The notes under the pieces were generated by a model. The model saw nothing but the letters and a program-made list of their open reading frames with translations, had not been told where the DNA came from and ran no database searches. Positions 9,511 to 20,403 of a DNA stretch of 64,000 nt are shown here, in pieces. The number at the start of each line of letters is the position of its first letter. The first letter of the stretch is position 1. Where the stretch lies: positions 2,728,001 to 2,792,000 of the forward strand of contig CM074130.1 of assembly GCA_037178625.1 (NCBI GenBank), in the 5' to 3' direction. Position numbers and translations under genes: made by a program. The DNA is from Skeletonema tropicum (Eukaryota > Bacillariophyta > Thalassiosirophyceae > Thalassiosirales > Thalassiosiraceae).

Positions 9511-10431
9511 GCTTGAAATGGTTTCGTCTACAGGTGTTGTAATAGCTGTCGGATGCGGCTATCGGCGTTGGCGGCTGCGGCATTGTATGTTGTAATGCCG
9601 TAATGCCGTAATGCCGTAATGCCTTTGTGCCTTAGATTTGTTACGAGCTGTTACAGTTGAGTAGCACGAACAGTACCCCCCGGGGGGTACAGAAATTTTG
9701 GCTAGGCTGAGTTCTGGGGGGGGGGTACAACTCGAAAATCACCACCACCACCTGTCGGAGGACTTTGCACATGCTACTACTATGAATTACATCTTGTGAA
9801 CTACTGAATTAAATGAAGCACTGGAGTGTTAGTCCGTTCCATTCATACCAGTGCAATAAATTCCAAACATACTACAAGATTGTGAAGAAAAACAGTGAAG
9901 TGACTTGCGTCTAATGCAAGTCTGCTGTAGGGAACAAGATGTGCTCGAGCAAAATGTGCAAGAAATGTTGTCTTCAGCATGACAAGAGCATGACGTTCCC
10001 TGTGCTCAACGCAAAAGAAAGAAGTAGTAAGGCACTCCTCTATTCATAAGATATAAATATGTGTGTTCAATGGTCCTAACCATAGCTAAGCGTCTAACAG
10101 CCCTACAATTATGTCGTTGAGGGGGGTACAAAACTTTACCCTAGGCTGAAATTTGGAGGGGGGGTACAAGCAAAGTTAGGGGGGTACTGTTCGTGCTACT
10201 CGACTGTACGCACGGGTCGTTACATGAGAAGCCCGCTTAGTAAATAGGAGGTAGAAATGGCGCCATCCATCTATCACCCATCACCCATCATCCATCATTC
10301 ACGTCCGACGTCCGCCATATTTGCCAATAGGTACTTCTGGCCGTATGATGCGGCGGCCTCATGGTATGCAATGCTTCAAAGAATCGCACTTCCTCTTTCT
10401 ATTCGAGTGCCTGGTTTCATCCTCTTAAAGT
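9511..10431. other. Intergenic region holding a small TIR element and an AATGCCGT repeat
   Basis: About 920 bases between TRAPPC5 and POP1 without a convincing gene. It contains several copies of an 8-base unit (GTAATGCC) around 9590-9623 and the inverted-repeat element described separately. Small open frames near 10257-10490 overlap the POP1 start and look accidental. Confidence 0.5.
9652..10208. mobile_element. Small non-autonomous element with 30-base terminal inverted repeats
   Basis: The left end 9652-9681 and the right end 10179-10208 are inverted copies of each other (core GAGTAGCACGAACAGTACC) with one mismatch at base 7. The element is about 557 bases and contains no coding frame. 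Just inside each end is a directly repeated block of about 48 bases, 9682-9729 and 10121-10169 (GGGGGGTACA...TAGGCTGA...GGGGGGTACAA). No target-site duplication is obvious. The structure fits a MITE-like element; superfamily unknown. Confidence 0.55.
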
Positions 10432-12832
10432 TTGCCTATGATGAAAAGGCAACGACCTCCTACTACCCCGCGACAGGGATTGAGCAGTGAACAAAGCTCT
10501 AAAAAGGCGAAGAGTGCCACATCCCCTAAACCATCATCTCCACTTCCCAACGAGAAGAACAATCGGAACTGGAAACAATGGAAGCAGCAACAAATCCATG
10601 ACTACAACACACATCAATTTCTTGATTCCTCTGCCACAGTCCATGCTGGCCTGTTTGGTGCAAGGAGGCTACCTGAGATTAAATCATTGTGGCGTCACGT
10701 AGTGCAAAATGAAGTCAATATACAACAGAACTCGCAGCAAGATCAACTAACGACGAGAAAAACAGGCGAGAGTGGAGGAGGAAAGATATCATCTCGTCAT
10801 TTGCGTAGGCGCACGGGTAGTCACAAACGAAGACGGAGACATAGATTTCCTAGAGGTGTTGAGAGCAACAATACTGATGATGGCATGAATGTTGAATCGG
10901 ATAACCCACAAGCATCAGTTCAGCAACTACAACAGCAAAAAGGAACAGACCAATCACAAATGAAGAAAAAGTGTCGCCGAGCTCGAAGGAAACCGGCATT
11001 ACTAAAGCAAATGCATTCATGCTGGTGGAATCAGCAGCAAAGACAAATTAAAGCTGGACAAGACGAAACAACCCATCACAATTGGATACCAACACACCTT
11101 TGGCACGCGAAGCGATTCCAAGTGTCTTCTCCTCCCATATTCTCTTGGTCAGTACCTCTTGTTCATGCAAATAGAGGTTCCCGAGCGTCATTGCGGTTGG
11201 CAACGTCTCAAACAATTCCAAAGTGCACAATACAGGATGCGACTTGGGAGATTGATGGATCTGCAATCGTACTACGTGCAAGCCAGATCAATAGTTCGTC
11301 ATCACCAGGAGAGCAAACTACAAAATTGTTGCTATCTCTACTGGAAAGAGTTACAGATATCAAATTGAGTGATAACTCCATAACTTCAGGACACGTTTCA
11401 GTTGAAGGATTGATACACGAGACAGATTCTTTTCCCTGCTGGTCTTGTGGGGCCTGGAAACTTTATGTTCAGAATCAGAAACGATGACGCAACAAAAAGT
11501 GATAACTGCTTGCTGTCATTTTTTGTCCACCCAGCAATAAGATTGAAGGTGATGGCTATCCTAACTACTCTGGTTGAAAGTCATGATATTGACAATGATA
11601 TCAATGTTACTATCTCGACAGAGCCTTATTCTCTTCTACGCGTACGAGGAACATCATCGACAGCAACTGTGGCAGATGTGCTTTCTTTCAATTGGATGGA
11701 TGTCTTGCCACCTGATGTAGATGATAATGAGGTAGATCATGGAACTTTGCTCATGATCAATTCTCCTGATTACACCAATGGTCGAAATCAAATCATTCTT
11801 AAAAGTCACAGACCGAATCATCACCACAATCATCTACCAGAGAACATTGCTTGTTCAGGATGGGATGTACTATGTCATCCTTCGATTGGTAATGACCTAT
11901 TCCAAGCGTTTGTGCGCAAGGGTGGTACATGTGCCATTGGATTGGCAGAGGATGCACGGGCACAACTGGAGGCTTCTCCGCCACTGCCAATATTTCCGAG
12001 AGATTACCCCGACTCTGCTGAAGGTCAATCCTATTGGGAGGGAAGCTTAAATGATTGGAAGTTGATTCGTAGCTGTATTGAAGGATCATGGGGAAGAAAT
12101 AACAAGTTGCTTCGACGGAGTCAAAGAGAAGGCTGCAACGAAAAGGTGCCCACAGAAGTGCCAGAAACATCGGAACTAGTCACGACCTGTGATGTGTCTT
12201 CAAAACAGATTCTTCGTATTCATTGGAGTTGCCTTGTTTCAACTACGAGTGATCAATCTGTAATTGTCGTCAGAGGATCTTTTGGTGTTCCCTTTCTTCA
12301 ACTTTTACATGGCTGCGGACGACTTCCTCGTAAAGTTGATTCTGATGATACCACCAGGCAAACACGCAGGCCACGCCGTCCAGTGCGTCCATCCAACGTG
12401 ACCGTACATGCTCCTCCTGTATCGATGGATGAGAAAGAAAGACATTCACAGTTGTGCAAACAATTGAAAGCTTCATTATCATTGCCAGCTTTACTAAGAT
12501 GTGAGCTATTTTTCGAGGGCAAAGGGTCGCCTTCTGTAGGAGATGTCATCTATAGTTTCTCATCTAGAGACGAGAACAGTAACGACGGCTCTTCGAAGAG
12601 TTTTGATCAGGAATCACCTCTAGGTCTTGTGACTGCTGGTGGCTTCTCTCCTACAAGAGGAAGGAGCTACGCGGTTGCTTTTGTCAGTGCTGCGAAGTTC
12701 ATAGACGCTTTAGATGGAACAAAGCATGGCATGGTCAAGGACGAGAAAATGTTTTTAGAAGTAGCTGTGGCGAAGGGACTTTCTACTCCTAGGCATTCAC
12801 GGAGATGCGCCTTGCTATCACTGCTATTGTAA
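10432..12832 (+). CDS. POP1: RNase P/MRP subunit POP1, with an apparent one-base frame junction
   Basis: POP1 is the largest protein of RNase P and RNase MRP, acting in pre-tRNA and pre-rRNA processing. The N-terminal part has the POP1 signature: LFGARRLPEIKSLW, then RHLRRRTGSHKRRRRHR, then WIPTHLWHAKRF. The C-terminal part has VIVVRGSFGVPFLQLLHG (POPLD region) and ends with LGLVTAGGFSPTRGRSYAVAF. The halves are in different frames. The first reads to SFP (around 11433); the second resumes as AGLVGPGNFMFR from about 11437, as expected in the family. Omitting one base from TTTTCCC (11430-11436) yields one 799-residue frame. No intron fits. It is either an insertion error or a real +1 junction. 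The gene is otherwise intact. Confidence 0.88.
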
Positions 12833-12858
12833 TGCTGTATCACGCGACTTAATTTAAC

Positions 12859-14001
12859 TCAATTTGGACTGGTACTTTCTAGTACTGAGAGCTGTCGCAT
12901 CCTCTCAAACATAATAATTGACCCACAAACCGCAGCATTTAGGCTCTCTGTTCCTTGTGCCATTGGTATATGTACAGTTGATATTATTCCTTGTCCCATT
13001 GCATTGCGAACTTCTTCTCTTAATCCTTCGCCCTCTCTACCCAGAATTATTGCTGCTCCCTTGTCAAAATCAACGTCATAGTGAGCTATTGATGAACGTC
13101 CATCTCCAGTATCTTCCATTGTGGCAGCAAACACACGATCGCTTTCTATTCCGCAGTTGTTTAGCATGCCTACTGCTTTGGATAGTGCGCCATCTCTTTC
13201 ATTCAGCTCAATCACAGGTAAACGAAACGAAGCACCCATCGATGATCGTACACATTTCGGATTCCATACATCACAGCTATCTGGTAGTAATACCAATGCC
13301 GACACATGTGATGCAGCACAACTTCTTAAAATCGTGCCTACATTTCCTGGGTCCTGCAGTCCATCAAGAATGACGTAGAACGGTGGCTTGATGCTTTCAT
13401 CTGCAGTTTTGGTCAAAGCAGACTCATCAAGAGATCTAGGAATTTCCATCAGCGCAACCACACCTTGAGTAGATACAGTGCCTGAACATGCCGCGAGGAC
13501 TTGATCTGTTCCAATATTGATGGTCACTGGTTCTAATGTATCTTCACTTTTGCTGCCACTGGCAAGTTCAGCTTTTCTTTGTCTAGACTCCTTTTCGACA
13601 ACATTGAGCCAGTGTCCTAATTGTTGCTGATACTCATTGTTACTTCGACCATCTACTATCGACTCAGAAACAATAATTCTTTTAACCAATTTGCGTGACC
13701 GCTCATCTGATAAGATATCAGTTACCAATCGCACTCCTTCAGCTATTGTGAAACCAGCCTCATTTCTTTTCGATTTATTCTTGTGTATAGTTTTGAACAG
13801 CTTCACAGTCTTTGAACTTTGATTAGTTATCAGTTCCCACGACGTAGGTGATGCTGTAGACATTGTTACAGTAGCAGTAGATATTGAAGGTCTGCGATGT
13901 AGTAATGGTGATGTGATGAAGCCGATGGTATTACTTCTTGTGGCATCCACTCGGACCTTGCGAAGGAGCATCAGCATCATCATAGTTGCAATGATTGACA
14001 T
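12859..14001 (-). CDS. SpoU/TrmH-family RNA 2'-O-methyltransferase, probably organellar
   Basis: Single-exon SPOUT methyltransferase of 380 residues. It carries the three family motifs: NVGTILRSC (220-228), ILGREGEGL (319-327) and IPMAQGTESLNAAVCGSIIMFE (345-366). These form the AdoMet-binding knot. An RNA-substrate-binding domain precedes them (KTIHKNKSKRNEAGFTIAEG, residues 70-89). The Arg-rich, acid-free N-terminus (LLRKVRVDATRS) suggests a mitochondrial or plastid presequence. The set resembles MRM3/RNMTL1-type enzymes that methylate large-subunit rRNA in organelles. The exact target nucleotide cannot be told from sequence. Its 3' end is 26 bases from POP1, which converges on it. Confidence 0.9.
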   Translation of the reverse strand: MSIIATMMMLMLLRKVRVDATRSNTIGFITSPLLHRRPSISTATVTMSTASPTSWELITNQSSKTVKLFKTIHKNKSKRNEAGFTIAEGVRLVTDILSDERSRKLVKRIIVSESIVDGRSNNEYQQQLGHWLNVVEKESRQRKAELASGSKSEDTLEPVTINIGTDQVLAACSGTVSTQGVVALMEIPRSLDESALTKTADESIKPPFYVILDGLQDPGNVGTILRSCAASHVSALVLLPDSCDVWNPKCVRSSMGASFRLPVIELNERDGALSKAVGMLNNCGIESDRVFAATMEDTGDGRSSIAHYDVDFDKGAAIILGREGEGLREEVRNAMGQGIISTVHIPMAQGTESLNAAVCGSIIMFERMRQLSVLESTSPN

Positions 14002-14156
14002 TGTAGGTTGAAATAGAATAGTAGATCACCAGCGATGCCGGTTCCTTCGTATTGAATGTTGGTTATGCACCTCAATTGACACTACTGACATTCAGTTGTA
14101 GAAGTGGAGGTGAAGGGGAGGACGATATGATGTCATAATGGCGATGGTGATGATTA

Positions 14157-14185
14157 CGGTCTCTCTCTCTCTTCTCTCTCTCTCT
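14157..14185. repeat. CT-rich microsatellite
   Basis: An imperfect (CT)n run immediately outside the left end of the fold-back element. Confidence 0.7.
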
Positions 14186-14208
14186 TCAGCTTCAGAAAAT
14201 AAGCAGCA

Positions 14209-16260
14209 AGAATATAAGCGAATATTCGCGAATATATTATCCCTTTCTCGCGACCGCGAGCACCGCCTAAATTTTAATTTTATCGAGCTCCGACAAAAAT
14301 ATCTTTTTCAAAACTCTCTCACAAGCCAAAATACCCCCACCATGACAGCCGAGGTCGCCCTACCTCCCTCTACAGACCGACTATAAAGCTAGACCTTTCA
14401 TCGATCGATTGCCCCAGTCTATGCGGATATTCCATCGGTTTGGTTGGGTCAAATTCGCCCGATGCTCCACCGAGTAAAGCGTTGCCGAAGGCGGCATTGC
14501 TACAAAATAACGTCGGATTCCACCCCCCGGTGTAATCTACTATAATGTCATCGGTTACATCACACCCTGAACCGCAAACAGCAGCGTATCTGCGATATTG
14601 TTTCGTTGGTCCATTTATTGTTCGATTTTTGACGACCATGAGAAGGAATTCACAGCGAGGAGCTCTGCACGGAGGAGGCCGATTCAAGTGAGGGAATCTA
14701 CCTCTGTCATAATACAATCAAATGTATCAAGTTTTATTGAGGAAGAGGGCTCTGATGCATCCCTCCCCTCAGACGTTGAGAGTCGAAGGAAGAGAAGGAA
14801 TAATACTTGGCGATGGACTCTCAGAGAAACAGCAACAGCAGGTGAAAGGTGAAACTCAGTTGGATGCCCAACAAAACACTTCTTTCGGAAATAATGGCAG
14901 TGTGATGTGTGATGCAACAGCAGCAGTCCATTCCTCCTCCTCGTGCACCGCCTACTTCACAGCAGTATGTTCAAATTTCACAAGAGGGGGATCCTCGTCC
15001 ACAGCAGCATCAGACTAGAACGCAACACGCAACGAAACACCCAACAGCAGCAGTGGCAATCAGCGAACCAAACTGTCGGACACGCAGGGAGGCAATGTCA
15101 ACGTTGAGGGTCCTCCTCTGGTGTATTTGTTTATTCTCTGCCCCCAATGCAAGTAGTAAGTGTACCGGTTGATTTACCTCGTGGATGATAACGTAGTTCC
15201 TCTGAAGTTGTAGTCATTTCAAGGAGGGATCAAATGGCAGCTAGAATGCGATTGATTTGTGCGAATATTATGAATGTTATATGTGATTCTATATTACTTC
15301 TTAGTGTCTTTTATTGGGCAGTAATTCTATTAAAATTACTCACATGATTTCAAGCAGAATATTGTTATATCCCCGGCAAGTAAAACTCCCGAGCGTTAGA
15401 AGTATTTCCACCCCAGATTGTGGGTGACTAACCTGATGATAACAACTGCAGTTGCATGCAAAATCCACCGAAGAGGATCCAACGGTATCGCACCCAGTCG
15501 CTGATAACTCTCAAGGGGCCGACTCGGTGCCTAAAGAAGACAAAAGCATCAAATTCATCAAATTCTTTTGAGCACAAGCCGACTGTTTCTACTTTCTGCT
15601 TGCGAGTTTCTTTCGGGTCACGTGCCACCCATATTCAACAATCTCTCTCTCGACTTTCAACACCGTTGATGCGGACACGCTGCGCACTTCCTTGCAACCG
15701 CTCTCTCTTGTTCACTCCCCCCGGTGGGTTTGAAAATTGCATGATCAATTTCTAACTTCTTAGGAGGCCATGCGCACTTCCAATCATATAAAACCCATCG
15801 TCTTTGTTTAATTTTACTTCATTTCTCATAGTATCGCAGATACGCTGCTGTTTGCGGTTCAGGGTGTGATGTAACCGATGACATTATAGTAGATTACACC
15901 GGGGGGTGGAATCCGACGTTATTTTGTAGCAATGCCGCCTTCGGCAACGCTTTACTCGGTGGAGCATCGGGCGAATTTGACTCAACCAAACCGGTGGAAT
16001 ATCCGCATAGACTGGGGCAATCGATCGATGAAAGGTCTAGCTTTATAGTCGGTCTGTAGAGGGAGGTAGGGCGACCTCGGCTGTCATGGTGGGGGTATTT
16101 TGGCTTGTGAGAGAGTTTTGAAAAAGATATTTTTGTCGGAGCTCGATAAAATTAAAATTTAGGCGGTGCTCGCGGTCGCGAGAAAGGGATAATATATTCG
16201 CGAATATTCGCGGATATAAGCGAATATTCGCGGATATAAGCGAATATCCGCTTATATTCG
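14209..16260. mobile_element. Fold-back element: about 380-base inverted repeats around a 1.23-kb centre
   Basis: Left arm 14217-14597 and right arm 15832-16211 are inverted copies differing at only a few positions (for example CCATCGG against CCACCGG), so the element is young or being homogenised. Outer ends are rich in GAATATTCGC. The right end carries extra tandem copies of a 20-base unit (CGCGGATATAAGCGAATATT, 16209-16250), giving a total of about 2.05 kb. The same 54-residue open frame appears in both arms (14216-14386 and 16043-16220) purely because of the duplication. The centre 14598-15831 contains Gln-rich frames (around 14820-15100) that shift frame and have stops. No transposase is visible. 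The termini and tandem subterminal repeats resemble Foldback-type elements. Confidence 0.7.
14722..15172 (+). pseudogene. Gln-rich broken coding remnant inside the fold-back element
   Basis: Two overlapping frames look like one protein interrupted by a frame change. The first (14722-15018) contains GLSEKQQQQVKGETQLDAQQN. The second (14909-15172) continues with MQQQQSIPPPRAPPTSQQYV. No domain is recognised. It may be a host fragment captured by the element or the wreck of its own gene; composition alone supports that it was once coding. Confidence 0.3.
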
Positions 16261-16690
16261 CGGCGTAAATTAAGCGGGCTATCTTTGCATTTTGCATGAA
16301 TCTACTCCTATATTGTGATTGATGGACGAGGTCGAGGGAAGATAAAGACCCTGAGCGAATGAGGAGATGCAGGATGGGATCACTCGGTTCCGTGGGGAGA
16401 ATCAGGAATGAGCCAAAATTAATGATATCTTTGGTACTTGTCGCTGCATGCCGTCAATCAATGTCGCCCGATGAGTGCTACTTCCGCCTCTGATATTAAT
16501 CATGGCCGGACGCAACTACCTGCTGCTACTTTATGGTCGTAGCTAGCTACTAGCTGTCGATCAGAAAAATTATGATGGGTGAGATGTCGAGGCCCGCCAA
16601 AAAACAAATCCCGCGCCAAAAACCAGACAAATCACAAATCTTACCATTATGACGTAATCATCACAACGGTGTAGCAGATATAGCGACAGC

Positions 16691-18076
16691 ATGTGGAGGA
16701 TCATCATTCTAGCGGTTGCCTCTATAGCCGTTGTTTCTGGATGGAGCCATGGAGCCAATGATCCAGTTAATAGAAGAGAAGCCATCTCAAAAGGGATTCT
16801 GTATGGAGGAGGGATTGCAGGAGCTCTCTCTCTACCACAGAACGCTATCGCATCCATAACAACATCATCGTCTATATTAAGCGGATATGATCCTCTCGCT
16901 TTCAAAAATTACCCTCTTGAAGGGCGGACAGTGTTCCCTCCGCCGTTTCTTCCGCCCATCAAAAACAGGGCGACTTATCGTTATTCTTTGGGAAGAGATA
17001 CGTGGGCATTAGAGCAGCTACTTGCCTTTGCAAATGTTACAGCTACAATTCGCACGAATGTCGTCAAACTAAGCAGCGGAGGATTGTGGGTTTGTGGTCC
17101 ACTTTGGCCGACAGAAGAATACTGCAAGCTGCTAGATGAGCTAGGTGAAGTAACTGATGTAGTGTTGCCCGTAAACGCATTAGAACACAAAGCCGCTATG
17201 AAGCAATTTGTTGAGAAATATCCGACAGCAAAGGTTTGGATTGCTCCAGGACAATACGGACCGTTTGGAGAATGCGGAGCAATCAAAGCTGGTATGAGCT
17301 CTGACCAAATCGAACAAGTTGTGCACGATGCATCGAAAACGATGGGCTATCGCGTAAATGGAGTGCTTCCAATTGGATCTCTATCACAGGATTCAGCAGA
17401 GAGTATCATGCCAAAGCATCTGCGTCCTTCGTGGATAAATGATGATGAATTTAGCGTTGAAACTCTGTACGTCGAACTACCTGAAAACGCTGGACCAGTC
17501 TCAGAGACTGTCTTCCATCACAAAGCGTCGGATACACTTTTCGTCACTGATGCAGTTGTATGTGTTCCTTCCTCAACAGACTTTCCACTTCAGCCAATCT
17601 TTGAAACATACTTTGATGCGAAAGATTTGACTGATCCTACATTTTGGCCGAGGACTGTTCTTCAGGCAGTTTTTCTTCCTCTAAACGCCGAGTCTGATAG
17701 CTCAGGGGCCCCATTTTATCCAGGCTACGAGGCGCTTGCAAATCGATTGGCCAGAGCCCCTATATTACGAGCTTTTGCAGATTCACGCTCTCCACAAGAG
17801 GTGCGATCTTGGGTAAACAATATTGTGCAAAACAGCAAGTTTGATAGGATCATCACTGCTCATTTTGCGTCGCCAATCAATGCGTCACCGAGTCTTTTTG
17901 CAGATGCCTTTGAACACTTAAATCCTAACGCCACACCGGAGTCCTTGTCTTCAGCTTTGCCACCAATAACGTGCCAAGACTGGTCAACACTAGATTCGTT
18001 AAATAGTTTTATTGGCGACAACAAATTAGGTGCACCTGTAGTTTACAACTACAAGACTGGGTGTAAAAATAAATAA
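16691..18076 (+). CDS. DUF4336-family protein, probably plastid/thylakoid lumen
   Basis: Single-exon protein of 461 residues. The central block LWVCGPLWPTEEYCKLLDEL, then DVVLPVNALEHKAAMKQF, then AKVWIAPGQYGPFGECG is the DUF4336 signature shared by algae, plants and cyanobacteria. The family has a metallo-beta-lactamase-like outline but no proven activity. The N-terminus starts with a hydrophobic signal (WRIIILAVASIAVVSGW). A second signal-like segment with two arginines follows (NRREAISKGILYGGGIAGALSLPQNAIAS), a pattern used for Tat import into the thylakoid lumen. Lumenal location is therefore inferred. No partner gene nearby helps with function. Confidence 0.8.
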   Translation: MWRIIILAVASIAVVSGWSHGANDPVNRREAISKGILYGGGIAGALSLPQNAIASITTSSSILSGYDPLAFKNYPLEGRTVFPPPFLPPIKNRATYRYSLGRDTWALEQLLAFANVTATIRTNVVKLSSGGLWVCGPLWPTEEYCKLLDELGEVTDVVLPVNALEHKAAMKQFVEKYPTAKVWIAPGQYGPFGECGAIKAGMSSDQIEQVVHDASKTMGYRVNGVLPIGSLSQDSAESIMPKHLRPSWINDDEFSVETLYVELPENAGPVSETVFHHKASDTLFVTDAVVCVPSSTDFPLQPIFETYFDAKDLTDPTFWPRTVLQAVFLPLNAESDSSGAPFYPGYEALANRLARAPILRAFADSRSPQEVRSWVNNIVQNSKFDRIITAHFASPINASPSLFADAFEHLNPNATPESLSSALPPITCQDWSTLDSLNSFIGDNKLGAPVVYNYKTGCKNK

Positions 18077-18138
18077 GTTCCTAAAGTATAAGATGTTATG
18101 TTCTGCTACCTGCCGTCATACTTTACAAAAGGATCACC

Positions 18139-19806
18139 TCAACTCTTCTTCTTCATAGATCGCAATCTTCTGAGGAGTTGATTCTTACGTTGTGTAATCT
18201 TCACGTTATCGGAATCAACAACAGTGTATTGTGGTGCGTTGGTATCGTCGATGTTGGGGAAGACGAAGCCACCTTGCCTAAGCGCATCAACAAGTGAAAG
18301 ATCTGGATCATTAATTTTGGCTTCCACAGCTGCATCCATACGCGGATCACTTTTGCGGCCACTCTTGATAATTGACTTAGGGCCTTTTGCAGGCTGCTTG
18401 CTATTATCACCTCTTTTATCACCTCCAGTGGCATTGCCATTGGATGATTGTCCAGAGTTGGACGAGTGCACAAGGTCCAAAAACAATTGATTGCTATCAA
18501 TCCCAGCAAAACTGTTGGGTTGAATTGGCGGAAGAGCCGGCACCGCGCTAGCCACTGCATTTGGAAGAGAACTTGATTGGCCTGACTGAATCAGTTGAGA
18601 GAGCAAACCTAGCGCACGCCCTTCAAGTGGATTGCCACCATTGTTGCTTTCCGAACTTCGAGACTCCACAGGGTTCAGAACAGAACTAAATACAAGTGAA
18701 GATGAGGACGTCGAAGATGGCTTCTCAAGCAGTTCCTGATCTTCTTTTGCCATCCTGTCAGAAAGCCATTGATCAAATTCAATGTCAAGACAACCTCCAA
18801 TATCTGATGGTATCTTGTCCCCTACACAAGATGGAATCAAAACATCAAGATAAGAGAGAGTTTCATATGCGGCACAATCGATTGCAAAACATTCACAACA
18901 AAACGTATACTCACACGGAAGACAGTAACGGAGTAGGTTAGCCAAAACCTTCATCTTTGTGCCCGAATGCACAACCACCCTATCTTGCACATCCTGTGGT
19001 AGAGAAGCCATGAAAACAGGATGGATGATACTAAAAAACCTGTTAGGATGTACAATATGAGTTGCCCTCCAAGAAATTGGGAGTGAATACCTGCAAGAGT
19101 CCGCAATAGTGTTCCAAAGAGAGTGATCGAACTGATCCAACCTCGCTTCTTGCGGGTAAATCACAAGAACAATGCCAGTCTCGAGAATTTTCGGATTCTC
19201 AACGGCTACGTGTGCCATGTACCAAAATACACGATGCATAGACTCTTGAGAGTAGCCAATGGATGGCTCGTGACTGCTCCAATCGAGGTATAGAACTGCC
19301 CGGCCTGCAGTGTCGGTATCTGCCAAGAGTTGTACATACCCACGAGAAAGAGCCAGTGAGTCATCTTTGAGTGCCCCCTTCAACGTGAGGGGGAGAACAA
19401 ATTTATCGGGGCCAAATAACTTGAAGCGGTCACTCCAGTATCGAACAAGTCTCTTGGCAGCAAGCTGAGATGAGGTCGGTAGAAGATATTTTGAAATGAG
19501 TCATGGTTTCAAAAAAATAATGACAAAAAGAAAGGGCACATCAACTCTTACCGCTGCATCAAATTTTTCTGCCCATAGAAATTGGAGGACATGATCATCA
19601 TTAAATATTTCAGGCTTCAATCCTTGTGCGTGAGCCAAAGCTGCCTTCTCTGCGATGGGAATTTTAGAGAGCTCATGCTGCAACGCGGTGAGAGATCCCG
19701 GGACGTCCGGGTTGGATACTACGGCGGCAGTTTTACCGCACAGATCGGCATCGACTGCTGGATCATCTGATGCTGCTGGTACAGGTGCCTGCTGAAAGCC
19801 CCACAT
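18139..19806 (-). CDS. CRAL-TRIO domain protein (lipid-binding type), two or three exons
   Basis: Exons 19806-19552 and 19464-18139, with intron 19551-19465 (GTAAGA...TCAG), join FLWAEKFDAA to LAAKRLVRYWSDRFKLFG. The N-terminal helical part is followed by a Sec14-like lobe (GRAVLYLDWSSHEP, IVLVIYP, FFSIIHPVFMASLPQ, MKVLANLLRYCLP, KIPSDIGGCLDIEFDQWL). Between LRYCLP and DKIPSDIGG lie 31 Cys/Tyr-rich residues that do not belong to the family. That stretch starts GTGAGT and ends TTGTGTAG (18914-18822, 93 bases), so it is very probably a second intron with no stop in frame. Spliced length is 495 residues, retained 526. The family binds and exchanges hydrophobic ligands such as phosphoinositides or tocopherol. 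The Ser/Gly-rich C-terminus is disordered. Confidence 0.82.
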
Positions 19807-20403
19807 TGTTATTTTGAAATTATAATATTAAGCCTATTGGAGCCTATTGGACATGAAAGGGGCCTTAATTATGCTTCTTGGTTGCACTCTACAGATATTT
19901 AAGTCGCTAGAGACTAAGAAGTATGGTGGTGTTGTATAGCCTTTTGGTAGCAACGTTAGGCCTATCAAATCATTCTCGATCAATCAGGTTTCGTTGTTTT
20001 TAGGCCTGTTCTTTGGGTGGATGGTGGGTCACGCCGTCAGGGCTGGCAGGTGGACGAGGACCAACACCATTTCCGCCCGCGGGGGGAGAAAATGGTGTTC
20101 GGGACTGAGGCCCGGTCTTATCTTGGGAACAGCAGGGAAACAGGCCCAGAGAAAGTTCGCAAAGGTACTCGGTATTCTGAATACCGTATGGTAGGCTACT
20201 TAGTCAGCGCAGCCCGTCAGCGCTCCGGTACTTAGCACGTCGACGTCCAAGCCCAGCAACATCCCAGCCAACACAGCAATTCATTGCAACTATAATACTA
20301 ACAACTCAGACTCTTCTGTTATTGTAACTGTTTGGCTCGCAAGCCTAATTTTACCTGACGACCTGCGGGCACTCTATTTTAACAAAACTATCAAGAACCA
20401 ACA
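19807..20403. other. Intergenic region between divergent CRAL-TRIO and glutaredoxin genes
   Basis: About 600 bases. It holds a direct repeat AGCCTATTGG (about 19832-19851) and a hairpin-capable segment near 20061-20099, where AACACCATTT pairs with AAAATGGTGTT around a GC-rich loop. Open frames in 19994-20235 overlap each other and show no conserved features. Confidence 0.4.

Noticed and set aside
11440..11487. Programmed frameshift at the TGA (11485) ending the first POP1 frame
   Set aside because: Family sequence FP-GLVGP-NFMF is already in the second frame about 50 bases earlier, so the change must be near 11434, not at the stop.
14138..14386. 82-residue frame, with an identical copy at 16043-16297, considered as a gene pair
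   Set aside because: The copies exist only because both lie in the arms of the fold-back element; no start context or conserved family.
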